Shown: positions 20,096 through 32,131, counted from the stretch's first letter. The stretch is DNA of 64,000 bases from Symbiodinium natans (GCA_905221605.1 CAJNDS010000074.1:65001-129000), one strand, 5' to 3'. Made by a program: numbers and translations. Notes: generated by a model from the letters alone, not told the origin.

Positions 20096-23000
20096 TCATA
20101 GCTGGCACTTCATTCTGAGGCCAGGCTTTCTTTTGGACAAATCAAGTAAAATGCTGCTCATCAGATCGGGTTTCTGTTGTTTCTTGAAGGTGAGGCACTG
20201 CACGTTTTCCCCCGGGCTCAGAGGGTCGATCTTTCGCTGCAAGTTCGTATCGGCTGGGAAGTGTGCTTCGTCAGCAACTTCGGCAGGAAGCTGACCATGG
20301 AAAGAAGCATTGTACTCGGCAAGCGGAAGCACCTCAGAAGTGTTCGATGTAAGGCAAAGACTAAACATTTGTACTTAGCGACACAGGACATAAGGCTCAA
20401 AAAGGTAGTAATCTTACCAGCACACATGCAGAACTGCAGGGTTGCTTCCCACAACCATGTAGAATTTCCCGGACACTTTGACCATTTGGCCCGTCTGGCA
20501 TGTGCTGGCTACCCAAAACTGGCTTGCTGCTTCTTCTGGATCAATTCGCTGCCTTTGCTGTGTCAAGGAATGACTGATTTGAAGTGTTGTGTTGGACGAA
20601 AGCGGCCAAGAAACTTTCGCGCCTGCGAGAATCCTCTCAACCAGTTGAGCTGTGTTTTGCATTGATGGAACGGGCTGGTGGAGTCGAAGGTCTTGAGAAT
20701 GTTTTCCAGGTTGAGATCTCCACCTCGGCTGTGCTATTTTTGGGTTGTTAAGGATATACTTCTGGTTCGAAGCCATAAACACAAGTCTTGTTTATGTTCG
20801 TTCCGAAGGCAAATGCAAACAAGAGTCGGGAGACAAAAGAATCGGGCTTCCAGAGCTTGGGTTTTAAACTCCTCACTTCCGACCCTTCGAAATCTTCGCT
20901 CGATAGGTGCACAGGCGTCGGCCCATCTTCTTTCCGATCATTCTTGCAAACTGTGCGATTCAATGCTCGGATGCTGATGCATTGCAGATTGCTGCAATTG
21001 GCAGTGTTGTTCTTGCTGCCTCGTCGACACGAATCTTCAATGTTGGAGAAAATGTCTTCAACATTGCTGCTGAACCCGAATTTCGGATACCATGCTGCGA
21101 GCACCCCTCTCGATCTTTCGCCCAGTTTCCAGCCGTCCTGTGCCAGCGCCTCATAAATTTCGCGAACGTGGTAATAGCCGAGAAAGGGGCAGGCTTTGTG
21201 AAGCAAGTCTTTGTGCTGTGCATTGTTTTCCATCAGCACAATCATTGTCCATTCTTCTCGCATCTCCACCTGGATCCTTTGTTGCACCTGCTGTTCGCGG
21301 GACCCTTCAAGGGTCTCAACCAAGAGGGCTGCCCCCTTCGAAGGGCAGCTCTGAAGATACAAGCCATACAAAACCATCTCCTCGACACATGCGAGGGTGC
21401 ACAGCAAATGGTCCTCAATCATCTGCTCGGTCGCCGGAGTTCTTCTCAAAGTCACTTCCAGGACCTGCAACTTAAGGGCACCGAATTAGTTTTCCAAAAA
21501 GTTGGGGAAGGCCAAAAGAAAAGTACCATGAATGTTTCAGTCGCTACAGACCGTACACCCTAAACCCAAAATAGTAAACCCTAAACCCTAAAACCCTAAA
21601 CCCTGAACCCTAAACCCTAAACCCAAAACCCTAAACCGGGCTGCCGTGCCTACTTTTCGAAATCAGTGGCTTGGCTTAACAAAGATTCGATCAGGAGCAA
21701 GATACCCAAGGATTTAAGGCAAGTCTTCGGGAAACACAAGTTTGAGCATCAGAACGTCGATCCCGGCTGTGCATAGGGTTGAGGGTTTTGGGGTTAGGGT
21801 TCAGTGCTCTTTTTGGTCGTATACTTTTGCCTGATGTCGAGGGCTTCTGCACCTTAAGTGCTCATGAATTTGCTGAGTCTCGTCCCAGAATAGGCTGGGC
21901 GTAGCTCAGCTATGAATTAACATGAGCTTGCGGAAAGTATGTGGAGAGGCTGTGGAATCAGCCGAACACGTCCTTGTCGTTGTGTGTCCAAGAATCGGTG
22001 AAGAACCAAGCATACGATCGAAGCTGCTGTTTCCATCTGAACATAGCAGTCTCCCATTTCCTCTTCGGTATCGAGTGGTGGTAATTGGGCGTCTTTGGGA
22101 GCGACTGGTCATCTAAGTCAGGTGGGCCATGCTGGGACAGCATCTTGTGCACGAAGTCGTACTTGTACTGCTCCTCTGTCTTCGTTGCATGTATCACACG
22201 CAATCTCTTCTGCTCCACTTCCTGGGGGCTGAGTCGGCGAGGTGTCGGCTCGTTTTCCATGGCCGAGCTTGCTAGGAGGCCAACAGGAGCCCTCGAGCAC
22301 GGATGCTTGCAAAGCGTGCAAGAATGTGTTCATTCGGTGTTTACTCGGAGTGATTCAGAACATCGAAGACTAAAAGACTTGTGTCCGAACTATATGACCT
22401 GATGCTGTACATGTTCGGTCCTGGTTCTGTTCTCGTACAACAGCACGGAGATCGCTCTGGAGCCGGAGGTTTTTCATGGACTCGGGGCCGAATCCTGCGT
22501 CCAAAGCCTTTTGAATCTCCTCTTCAAATTTCCAGCTGTTGCAGTGCAGGGTGTGCTTGTGCAGGGCCATGCTTGCCGATTTGTTCGATTGCTTAGTTTG
22601 CAGCACAAGAAACAGAAGCGAGGCAGAAATCAACACTGATGCAGTCATCTATGCGAAATCCTTTGCAGCTTCGGAGCCAGCCACAAAGCCATGCTGCACC
22701 AGGGCCGGATAAGGTTTGCGACACTGTTGAACAAACTGTGCGACAGCTCGTCCAACAGAGCCTGTTCAAAGGATGTGTGACCATTGTCGGAAAAGATTTT
22801 AAAAGAAAGTCCAAAGACCGGACCCTGGCCTTCACACACATATCGACCACTTTGTCGAAATCACCAGTGGATTTGGCGTGCCCCCATACTGCAAATGGGT
22901 TTCGGCCTTCCTAGGAAAAGATCAGATGTGACAAACATATGTTTTACCCATGTAACTGGCTAGAGTTGCAGCTTAGTGTCCTCGATCCCACACCAAGTGA

Positions 23001-24685
23001 GGACCAGCAGGGTGGCAGTGTAGTTCCGACCATACGAGCCAGCCAGGAATCCCCAGCTGCACCACCTCGACGGCTTGTGTGTTGCCCCATTGTTCCTGAG
23101 TATGTGCAGTCCCTGAGTAGAGACACACGTTATGAAATACTGTTGCAAAGAAAAGAATGCAAACAAGTTGCGAGCACAAGGAGTCCAATATCGAGATAAC
23201 GTTCTCGAAATTCTGCTGCGGGTCGTCGCTCAGCATGATGTCGTTCCTAGGTTTCAGTTGCATGGTGAGAGCGAAAGTAAAGTGAGAGAGAGAGAGATTT
23301 GGGGAGAGCTTCTCACACACTGAGGGAAGCACTCCGCCAAAATGGCTTCTGAGAAGAGCTGTTGAAGAACATCGCCAGCCGATGCCTAAAATTCAGGACA
23401 CGTTTTGAGAGCAGAGAACAAAGGTAGAGAGCACAAGGACCTCATTTACTCTACACAGGCCAAGGCACCACCTGCAAGTAACGTTTCCCGGCAGCCTTCC
23501 ATGTTTCCCCCACCCGAGAAGTGGACCATGGGCTCTTGCGAGCTCTCATGAGCCAGCTGGTCAACACAACCATCCCTTAGAGGCAAGCAAGCAATGTAAG
23601 AGCAAGGCTGCAGAATAGACACAGCAGGAATTGAGTCCAGAAGCTGCGAACCCCAGGAGTCGCTGCCAGAACCCGAAGAAAGTGGTTCTGCACCTTGTGC
23701 CTTGTTTTCACACACATACACACATACAAGACTAAAGACTGTTTTCTCACTTTGCTTAGTGTGGCACAACACTATGCACAGACATTCCCTCCAAATGACG
23801 ACTCATCCCGGATGAAGGAGATAGCGTAGCCTTGGGCTGCACACCACTGATAAGCAGTGTACAGGGGGCCTCCTTGATCGGCCTGGAGAACCAGGCGGAT
23901 CACTTCGCTGTCCGGCATTTGCCACCACCCCTCACCCGTTTTCTGATCGAAGAGAAATGCATCCGAGCCATACATGTGTCGTGACACTTGCTCTCGAGGT
24001 TCGGCAGGTGCCAGGCGTCGTTCGGGCGGCTCCAAATCCAAGCCGAGCAAACTTGTAACATGTAGCACAGCTTGCAAATGCTCTTTCGATGCCAGCCTTT
24101 GCTGCTTGATTTTTCCGATGGTTTTCGGCCTCAGTGAATGAAAGTCCGAACTAGACTTGCATGCATGTGTTGTGTTGCGTTTTCCTTTGAACTTTGTAAT
24201 ACCTGCCAAGACTCATTTTTGCAAGTGCTGTCGCTCGTGTTTCTCCCTTCAAGATGTTCTCGTTCAGCTTGTCGGACACTTCTTGGCATGCTTCCAGCTT
24301 CTTGTCGTGCGACACAGTGCTGCTTTGCAATGTGCTCAACTGCTGCAAAGTCCAGCTTGCCATCGTGTCCCCTACCGAAACGAGGGGTAGCCATACCTCA
24401 GAAAGGCTCTTTCTTTGGGGGCAACCAAAAGACTTGAGTCACAAGTCGGTGGGCGTAAATCCTTTCACCCTTCTATTAAGCATCCCCCCCCCCCCCCCCC
24501 CCCCCCAAGGTTTAGGGTTTAGGGTTTACGGTTTAGGGTTTAGGGTTGGGGTTTAGGGTTCAGGGTTCAGGGCTTCGGGTTTAGGGTTTAGGCAAGTTTA
24601 GGGTTGAGGGTTTTGGGAGAGTCTCAACCCTGGCCCTAAACCCTCGACCCTACACCCTCAACCCTAAACCCTTGCCTCTCCCTTC

Positions 24686-24754
<69 letters not shown>

Positions 24755-27700
24755 TCTTGCTCTCTCTCACTCAGTCACTCACTCACTCACTCTGTCTCTC
24801 CTAATTATTTCAAGTGGCCCTTGTTTTGGACCCAATGTACCAATACGACATTTGGATAAACCCGCCCTAAAAAAACACTTGTCGACATTTTTTTGAGGGG
24901 GGTGCATTTAGTATTAGGGGGGAGGGATTGTGTGGGAACGTAAAGGGTTCCACGATATCACTGCCTGAGAGTTGCATCTTTTCGTGCCTTGAAGGAGGCG
25001 TCCGAAATGATATTCAAGGACTTGAAAGCCATAGCTTGGAGCTCCTCCAAACAAAGTACAACCAACAGGCGTCGACTGTCTTTTGTGGTCTGCTACAGTG
25101 CAAGTCTCCTGGCCGAGCACAGTTGCAGCTTTCCGGAAATACCGAAATGCAAAGTCGGTCGACACCCTGGGGCGTCAGAGCACAGACAAGACAAGTAGTG
25201 CAAGCACGTTCACGATCGAACCTAAAGGTTTTCAACAGCAGCATGCGTGGGCGCCTGTGGTAGTGCGAGGGACACAAGTCGGACAGCCCCAACTCGTGCA
25301 ATGTGCTGTCAGCAGCATCAGAGTTGAATCCCGAAGCTCTGGAAAGAAATCTCTGAAGTGTCAAGACATGCTTTGGCTTTGCTTCTTTTTTGAGAGCACG
25401 GCCATCCCTTGGATGAGTTTTGGCAGAGCACATTTCATTCCCATCTAGAAGACATCCGAAAAATCGACAACACTACTGCAAAGAAGTAGCACCAGGGCCG
25501 GGTGAAAGGTGTCGGAATCTTCCGGTAGAGGAATTGCGGAGGACACAATCGAGGGCAAGTGTTTTTCGGCATGCTGGGCGACGATGTGTATGAGCCTTTT
25601 CTGAATTCTTCCCACACTGATCCTCTCCTGTAGGGTTCTTGTGTGTGACTGCTTGCAAATGTAGCCTCGTCACAACTGCTTGCCTGGCAAACTTTCTCAT
25701 TGTATGGTGCTCGGAGCACGAAGAACACGAAGTGATGCATCTTCACACCTCAGCTATTGTTTATCTTTTGTGCACAGAGGCACCGTTCTTCCGAATGCAT
25801 GGACTCTTTGGAACGATGACAGTGCCTGCGTGGAATCGTCGCTGGGCCTGGGAAAGCATGCCGAATTTGGCCCACCTCCAAAGCAAACTGGCTACAAAGA
25901 ACTTTTGAACTGTGCTTGAGCACAAGGAATACTTACGGGCCTGTCTCTCCAACCCACGAACTCCAGGAAGCCTTCCAAGGATTCCAAGTTCAGGTCGTGG
26001 CCCTCACACACAATGGAGCCTGCAGCGACAACACAGAAGAAGTAGCGAGTGCTACAGTTTAGCCAAGCAGTTCTAGTCGGGTAGCATTCCGGCTGGTTGG
26101 GCAGCATGGCAAGTGTGAGGTTTCCAGGGCATAGGTTGTCGAAAAGCATCTGAAATGCGCGCAAAGCTCCCTGCTGAAGTGGCGGCTTGCACCCCCGAAC
26201 TTGTAGCACAGAGGCAATCTTGGTCTGTGGACATACGAATTTCGAATCGAAACCAAAAAAGGAGTGGAATCATTATTGTTCGTTTCATAGTAAGGAAACG
26301 ACAGAACCAACCAAAAACAAGTGACCATGAAAAGGGCTCCGGGCATTGTCAATCCATCGAAGGGAAGCTTGAGTTCTTGATCTGTAGCAATGGCTTTTCG
26401 GCCCTTGTACTCAGATCGCCTGATGATATGCTTGCATATCTCCGTGCTCCAAGCCAGGGCAAGGTCGTCCGTCACATTGTCTTGCCTGGGAAATGTTTCT
26501 GGCAAAACTCAAAGTTTGGCTTCAGTAAGTGGATGCTTTCATAAGTCGAAGCCGGGGATCAACTTGGTGTACCAGTTGTGAAAGGCCTGCTTTCTTTCGC
26601 ATAGCGGCCACAGCTGCTGAACTCGAAACAAATGCCGGTATCCAAGACTTGCATGTTCCGGAGAAACCTGGGAAAAATCGGGAGTACGGGAGCACAAGCA
26701 AGACCGAGCAGAAACAATGTAGACTGCAGGCCCAATTCGACTGGAAAGCTCGATGAATCTGCAAAACCCCCAGTCGCCCGGATTTTGTTCGGAGATAGCA
26801 GAGCTCATTCGGTGTGTAGACTGTGTGTTGCCCGGGGCTGTCTGCAGGGCTGGGCTGGGTGTCGGCTGTTGTGGGCTGTTCTTCTTGTGCAACTTGTGGC
26901 TCTGCCACTGTAGCGGCAACGGGAAGGCGAGGTCTGATTGTCAGACCCAGTTGGGCAGCATCCTTCCGAACACTGTGCAGCAAGTCCTGGCGACAGACCA
27001 GGAATTTGTACGAAACTTTTACCACCGAAACATACCAACAGCCCCAAACCCAAACACACGTACACACACGAATACACACAGGCAGACATGCTACTACTGT
27101 GTTAGCGCCTCCCAGTCGCCGGGACTCATGATGGCCTCGATCTCTTCGAGATTCTGACCAGCACGGGTCTTCTCATCCAAAAGCTTCAGTTTCCCAACGA
27201 AACGCATTCGAAAATCTTGCTTCAGTGCGGCATCCTCTATCCTTAGAAATTTCGAGAAAGCGAAACCATAAGCCCGAGGATGCAGCACTGTAAAGTGAGG
27301 CAGCACGGGAAAATGCAGCCAGGCACCGGGAGTACTCCTCCAGTCTGCCCCGAAGCCATTTCTCCATGCCAGCCTGAGTTTCAGCATGCTGCCTCGCAAC
27401 TGCATTCTGCTTCCATGGGTTTGGGGTGCCTAGGAGGCCGGAGTTTTCGGCACGTGGGGGGTAGGAGGCCAGTACTCACCGGCTGAAGTGGCACGGGGAA
27501 ATGCAGCAGCACGCAAACGAAGCAGCACGCACAAATGCAGGGCATTTTGCTTGAGTTTCCATTGCGGGACTAAATTTAGGCAGCTTTGCATTTCAACATT
27601 CTGCTTCAGCCGTGGTGTGTTGGCCTCCTTGCCACCAGGTGGCTGCGACTCACGACCACCCGCCGTCACGAAGCCCAAACCTGCCACCACCTGCCCGGGG

Positions 27701-29604
27701 AAGCAGCACGGGGGCCGAGGCAGCACGGGCAAAGGCAGCCGGGCTCGGTCCAGTGGCCCAGTACTAAAAGAAGAAGAACCATCCCCCCCCCCCCAAAAAA
27801 AAAAACCAAGAATTCTCAGCCCAGGAATCTCCAAATACCCCTTCCTGGCAGCCCCTGAAACCCAGAAGACCCGGCCTGCAAGAGGAGCCTTCCGGGACTC
27901 CATGGAGAAACTGTACAAACGGAGTCAGAGCCCAAACTTTGAATCCTAACAGGCTTGGCTTCGAGGCTTCGTAATGTAAGGCCCAAAAACACAGCACTGC
28001 CTATGAGGCTGAAAAGACTTCCTAGTTCGTGTGCACATCGTGCCTTGAACAAGTGGGCGTCAGAAGACAAGGAATGCAACCCTGCACTTCAAACAACAAC
28101 AAGAAGCTCGACACATGTTCAGAAGATTTTTCTTCAGGCCCGGGATGCTTCTTGTTGGCAGTGAACGAGGTCTAAGGAAGCGCTCGGGAGTTCAGCTTCC
28201 GGGATCGATCACACAAAATCCAACAATGCTGGCAGCAGCATATTGATATCGCAAGGAGCTTCAAGCAGAGCTCCCTTCATGGCTCCGGCTTCACTGGTCC
28301 TGCGTAGAACCCAAAGAACGAAAGCACTCTTTCATTAGGGTTCAGGGTTTGGGGTTTAGGGTTGAGACTTTAGGGTTTAGGGTGTAAGGTTTAGGGTTTA
28401 GGGTTTAGGGTTTAGGGTTTAGGGTTTAGGGTTTAGGGTTTAGGGTGTAAGGTTTAGGGTTTAGGGTTTAGGGTTCAGGGTATAGGGTTTAGAGTTTAGG
28501 GCTTAGGGTTTTAGGGTTTAGGGTTGAGGGTTAAGGGTTAAGGGTGAAGGGTTAGGGTTTGGGGTTTACAGCTTCCTGGTGCTTCTTCGAGTTTCTGGTC
28601 CGGCTCCTGCTCCTGCTGGCCGAAATGCTCCTTCGGAGGTTTAGGAGGAAACGTAGGGACTCAGTGAGCAAAGCACTGCGAGCAGGCACAGCCTGCAACA
28701 GTTTGGGCAAGGACATGAACAGCTTCTTGCCCTTCACAGTCATGTTGGCAAACATCTCTTGCGAGGCATTGCTGAGCATCGAGAGCAGGTCGCCTCTAAA
28801 CAAGAACCAGAACAGAACAGTGCCTACGAAACATCACAACAGTCCACACAAGCCTGAGTCCGTACCGGCCAAGTGCTCCTTTCCATCCTGCAAAGTCACG
28901 AAGTCCTCCTGGATCAGAATGCCAAGCAGGTTCTCCTGGTCGTTCCTCCAGTAGCAAAACGATTAAGCAACACAGGCGAACAAAGGCAAAGCCGGGAGGA
29001 AGCAAAAAAATAGCAGTCAAAAAACAAGCCAGTCAAGGGGCAGGGACGAGGGCATCGGGATCAAGTCAATCCAGGCCGGTTGGAAATTCGCTCGCTGGGC
29101 ATCTACCTTCTCAACCTGCTTCTTGTGGCGCTTGTTGGGGGTGGGGTTCGGGGTGAGCTCCCAGCTTGGGCTCGTGTCCGTGCAGGCACTGCTGTGCTCA
29201 GATTGGCATGGGGCCTTTCTTGTCTTCTTGATGGACCTTGGCTTGGCTGCCTGGCCCGTCTTCTTTCTTTTGTTGGCACGAAACTCACCCGACCACAGAT
29301 CCTCATCCTCATCAGAGCCCGAATCGTGCCCTGAGCGCGCTTTGCGCGGGGGAGTCGTCAGGCCACGGGAGTCCTCCTCCCCCGGCTCCATGTTGTCTTC
29401 CTCTTCATCCATCTCCTCCTCCTTCTTCACTCGCAATGGGGGGGTGTCGAAGAGCTTCCTGCGAAGCTGCTTTCTTTTCAGGGGGGTGGTGAGCTTCAGG
29501 TCCGGCCTTCGCTTCGCCTTCCTGGCTGAGGTCGGGGGCTCCTTTTTCACTTCACCCTTGCAAGGGCTGTGCTTGGCCATCTCCTTCATGTCTTCCTCTG
29601 CCTC
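18454..29604 (-). CDS. Cluster of ~25 coding-like exons: one long or two adjacent unknown genes
   Basis: Reading the minus strand from 29604 down, open segments bounded by splice-like sites follow closely. Chains that agree in phase: 29604-29116, 28935-28866, 28793-28570; then 27109 (GC donor), 26986-26822, 26667-about 26560, about 26494-26326, 26218-25937, 25887-about 25780, 25600-about 25450; and 24203 to 24129-23788. Further likely exons: about 25430-25030, 23330-23130, 22800-22680, 22590-22470, 22270-22000, 21470-20820, 20690-20420, 20340-20103, 20095-19516, 19300-19170, 18997-18690, and the last 18633-18454 with stop TAG. Motifs such as EDFEGSEVRSLKPKLWKP, VRLVLQADQGGPLYTAY-like runs and Cys/Trp-rich segments resemble, from memory, uncharacterised families of Symbiodiniaceae. 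No known domain is recognised. A stop in the best-phased reading near 23570 would make this two genes. Introns at 28336-28569, 21556-21640 and 19311-19514 contain telomeric repeats. Confidence 0.5.
19311..19514. repeat. CCCTAAA array in an intron of the minus-strand cluster
   Basis: CCCTAAA and CCCTAAAA units, about 200 bases. On the coding strand it reads TTTAGGG and begins directly at the exon end, so GTTTAG can serve as donor. Confidence 0.85.
20103..21470 (-). CDS. Exons of the minus-strand cluster including a ~215-codon exon
   Basis: The longest open segment runs from about 21470 to about 20820 and includes YYHVREIYEALAQDGWKLG, NVEDIFSNIEDSCRRGSK, ISIRALNRTVCKND and EDFEGSEVRSLKPKLWKP. 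It is followed by segments to about 20420 (RIDPEEAASQFWVAS, VKVSGKFYMVVGS) and 20340-20103 (EVLPLAEYNASFHGQLP, KPDLMSSILLDLSKRKPG). This order of motifs looks like a lineage-specific dinoflagellate family, by recollection only. Confidence 0.45.
23788..24340 (-). CDS. Two exons of the minus-strand cluster, strongly coding-like
   Basis: A segment ending at 24203 (EACQEVSDKLNENILKGE, SLGR) joins in phase 2/1 to exon 23788-24129 (114 codons), which contains HMYGSDAFLFDQKTGEGWW, MPDSEVIRLVLQADQGG and AAQGYAISFIRDESS. The frame has no stops, balanced composition and consistent phase. The phrase about a 'LVLQADQGGPLYTAYQW' stretch recalls predicted dinoflagellate proteins without assigned function (memory, unverified). 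Confidence 0.5.
24687..24752. repeat. (CT)n microsatellite
   Basis: A nearly pure CT run of about 65 bases within a telomere-rich intron region (24480-24680). Confidence 0.95.
25937..26986 (-). CDS. Central exons of the minus-strand cluster, all phase 0
   Basis: Exon 26822-26986 (55 codons; Pro/Thr/Gln-rich linker such as EEQPTTADTQPSPADS) is joined to an exon from 26667 (VSPEHASLGYRHLFRVQQ), one ending at 26326 (DDLALAWSTEICKHIIRR) and exon 25937-26218 (94 codons, Cys-containing, ending GWRDRP before a perfect GTAAGT donor). The next intron is only 49 bases (25888-25936). The regular phase-0 joins and the good donor argue for real coding sequence. Function unknown. Confidence 0.5.
28336..28569. 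repeat. TTTAGGG array inside an intron
   Basis: A G-rich array with scattered variants. On the coding (minus) strand it is CCCTAAA and its first bases supply the donor GTAAACCCC of the upstream exon. Confidence 0.85.
28570..29604 (-). CDS. First three recognisable exons of the minus-strand cluster
   Basis: Exon 29116-29604 follows TTGCAG and encodes a highly charged, low-complexity segment: acidic runs (EEEMDEEEDNMEPGEED, DSGSDEDEDLW) alternate with basic ones (KRKQLRRKL, NKRKKTGQ, KRHKK). These look like nuclear localisation signals and suggest a nuclear protein. It ends AAGCAG before GTTGAG. Exon 28866-28935 follows GACCAG (ENLLGILIQEDFVTLQDG), and exon 28570-28793 follows an AG and reads GDLLSMLSNASQEMFANM and on, ending before GTAAACCCC. 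That last donor is formed where the exon meets the telomeric array. Phases 0, 1 and 0 agree. The protein N-terminus, further right, was not found; the ATG at 29587-29589 is a possible start. Confidence 0.5.
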
Positions 29605-30481
29605 CTGCAAGCCAAAGCCAGCGTCTTATGTTCCTAGTTCAGTGTTTAGGGTTTATGCAAAAGGGTTGAGGGTTTAGGGTTCAGGGTGTATAAGGGTCTA
29701 GGGTTTTTAGGGAAAAGTGTTAAGGGCTTAGGGTTTAGGGTTTAGGGATTAGGGCAAGTGAAAGCACGACACTGTGATGTACATTGCCCGTTAGATTTGT
29801 TGGGGTATCTCCAAGCTTTCTGAATCTCAGTGATAGTACATTCTGGAGCTACTAACCATGAGTTCCCTGAATCAAGGGCGTTAGCCTCAGGCTATTTAAC
29901 CTAACCCCTAATCCCTAAATCCTGAACCAAAAAACCCCAAACCCCAAACCTGAAGCCTCAAGCCTCAACCCTCAACCCTCTACCCTCTACCCTCAACCCT
30001 GAACCCTCAACCCTCAGCCCTCAGCCCTAAACCCTAAATCACCCTAAAACCGTAAACCCGAAACCCTAAACTTGCCCAAAACCCGGAATCGGGTTTGAAG
30101 CTCGAAGTAGTCTCGGGGTTGAAGTGTGGGGTCTTGAGACCACAGCCGACTTTGCATGCACAGGGCCTACGAGGCAGAGCTTACACACATAGGAACTGGT
30201 TCGCAAAATCCTGAACTGACGTAGTATAACCTGCTACATAATTTAGGAGCACACAAGGGGCTTGGGCCTTGAGTCCTGACTGCTTCAGCTTTGCGACCAA
30301 AGGCTTTGTTGTTCATTGGGGCACAGAATAATTTCATTAGGAGAATACCAACTAGATGCTTGTTCTTTCAATTGAAGGCATGTGTTTATGCGACTGCTGG
30401 GCCAGGGTGAAGGATTGCCTGGTTGTGGGTTTCTGGAAGCCAAAGAGACGGGGGTTCAGAGAACAACGGTTAATCTGGGCA

Positions 30482-31145
30482 CAAAACGCAGAGCAGTGCT
30501 TTAAGCCTTCCAGGTTCAGGGTCGACCCTATCAGGTTTCAAAAAGTGCGAAGGAGATAAGTTTCTCGCAAGTAAACCATAAACCCTAAACCCTAAACCGT
30601 AAACCCTCAACCCTAAACCCAAAAACCCCTAAACAGGCCTAAACTCTAAATCCTAACACCTTAACCCTAAACGTGGGGAAAATCCTGGTCATTGTCGTGT
30701 CTGTGTGTGTGTGTTGCACACACCTACGAGGGCTTCAGGGTTGAAACTTGCTACTCGACTTCGCAATGACAATCGTAAATGTCAGGGCTACATCGTTTAG
30801 GAGCCTTTGGGAAACAACACAAACCCGAAAACAGAAAGCTTTAGACTATAGGGCTTGGGGGCAACCAATAAACACAAAAGACATAACAGTGCTTCAAGCC
30901 TTTCAGGTTCGGGGTCGACCCTGTCAGGTTTCAAAAAGTGCAAGGGAGATGAGTTTGTGACACAGTAAGCCCTACACCCTAAACCCTAAACGTAAACCCT
31001 AAACCCGAACCCTAAACCCTAAACCCTAAACGGGCCTATACCCTAAACCCTCAACTTGGGGGCAAATCCTTACCTGGTCATTCTCGCGTCTGTGTGTGTT
31101 CCAAACACGTACGAGGGCTACAAGGTTCAAACTTGCTACTCGACA
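30482..31145. repeat. Diverged tandem segmental duplication, unit ~390-400 bp
   Basis: Several blocks recur in order at an offset of about 390-400: GTCGACCCTATCAGGTTTC (30521) against the same with one change at about 30914, GTTTCAAAAAGTGC in both, a telomeric stretch in both (30580-30670, 30966-31050), then CCTGGTCATT with GTCTGTGTGTG and ACTTGCTACTCGAC (ending 30758 and 31145). Between blocks the copies have diverged. No gene is supported in either copy. Confidence 0.75.
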
Positions 31146-31157
31146 AACTTGCTACTC

Positions 31158-31219
31158 GAATTCACAATGACAATCATAAATGCAAGGGTTGCAATATTAG
31201 CGACTGTCATTGTGAATTC
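31158..31219. repeat. Perfect 15-bp stem hairpin
   Basis: GAATTCACAATGACA at 31158-31172 and its exact inverse TGTCATTGTGAATTC at 31205-31219, with a 32-base loop. It is preceded by a doubled CAAACTTGCTACTCGA. It may be an element end or transcript foldback. Confidence 0.8.
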
Positions 31220-31358
31220 TGCTTACACCCCTGGTACCTGCTATGTCGCCTATCTTCACACCGGCAACACGGAGCAGCCCTGAAGTTCATAACCCGAACA
31301 GAAATGGCATCAACCAATCGACAGAAACACCCCAAACGGAACCCATTGCGCCCAAGCT

Positions 31359-31442
31359 AAACCCTAAACCCTAAACCCTAAACCCTAAACCCTAAACCCT
31401 AAACCCTAAACCCTAAACCCTAAACCCTAAACCCTAAACCCT
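31359..31442. repeat. Perfect CCCTAAA array, 12 units
   Basis: An uninterrupted C-rich telomeric array in intergenic sequence. Confidence 0.95.
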
Positions 31443-31686
31443 GAGGTAGAGCACACCTTCTACATCCCTGGACTCCCATGCTGGTTTGTCCTAGCAAGGG
31501 AATGACACACAGCAGAGCCAAACTAAAGCATAGAAATGCGAACTATTTTTCTACCTGATCCTGGGTTCATAGATCTGGCCGGAAACGGGGCGAAACCGGG
31601 CGAAACGGGGCCTTCAGGGCCCGCGTCCTGCTCTCTTGGCACTCTTTCGCTCAGCAGCCTCGGAATCGTCTTCGTTGGTCGTTGCA

Positions 31687-31992
31687 ATGAGGCATGCCAC
31701 ACCAGATCCTGCTGATGTTATCCTTCGTCGGCTTTGGGCCGAGCTGGACAAACGGGAGGCCGATGTGAGTCGAAGGGAGGCAGCAGTTGCCACACGGGAG
31801 GAGGCTGTGTCACTTCGTGAACAAGAGTATGTGAGGTCTGCACAGGGTGTAGAGGGGTCTCCTATTCCCAAAGCCTTGTGCAGCTGCAATCGGAATCGCT
31901 ACTGTGGTCGACGTTCAGCTTGCTTTTCCCCTAACGGAGAAGATCTGCACCACCACTCGTGCAACCTTTGTCAATCCAAACGTGCCTGTTGA
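31687..31992 (+). CDS. Small coiled-coil ORF with Cys/His-rich tail
   Basis: An ATG-started frame of 101 residues, TGA at 31990-31992. Residues about 10-50 are charged and heptad-like (ILRRLWAELDKREADVSRRE, then REEAVSLREQEY), predicting a coiled coil. The tail is rich in Cys and His (CSCNRNRYCGRRSACF, HHHSCNLCQSKRAC), possibly metal binding. I recall similar N-termini in predicted Symbiodiniaceae proteins but cannot name the family. It may be a first exon that continues by splicing. No overlapping gene competes on the other strand at this position. Confidence 0.45.
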   Translation: MRHATPDPADVILRRLWAELDKREADVSRREAAVATREEAVSLREQEYVRSAQGVEGSPIPKALCSCNRNRYCGRRSACFSPNGEDLHHHSCNLCQSKRAC

Positions 31993-32131
31993 GATGAAGC
32001 CATGAAAAGGGGTGGGGACAGGAGGCTACACGAAAAAGCTGAAACCCTGAGCTGAAACACCGCGAGTTGGGGCAGCTGGACAAATGGTGCAGCACCGAAC
32101 CCTGTAGTAATGACATCCTGGCTCAGTGTGA

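Larger units (their letters stand above)
29605..31686. other. Intergenic stretch: arrays, duplication, hairpin
   Basis: Contains G-rich repeats at 29640-29760, degenerate C-rich repeats at 29900-30070, the segmental duplication, the hairpin and a clean CCCTAAA array (31359-31442). Small frames here fall in the duplication and lack start and splice support. Confidence 0.5.
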
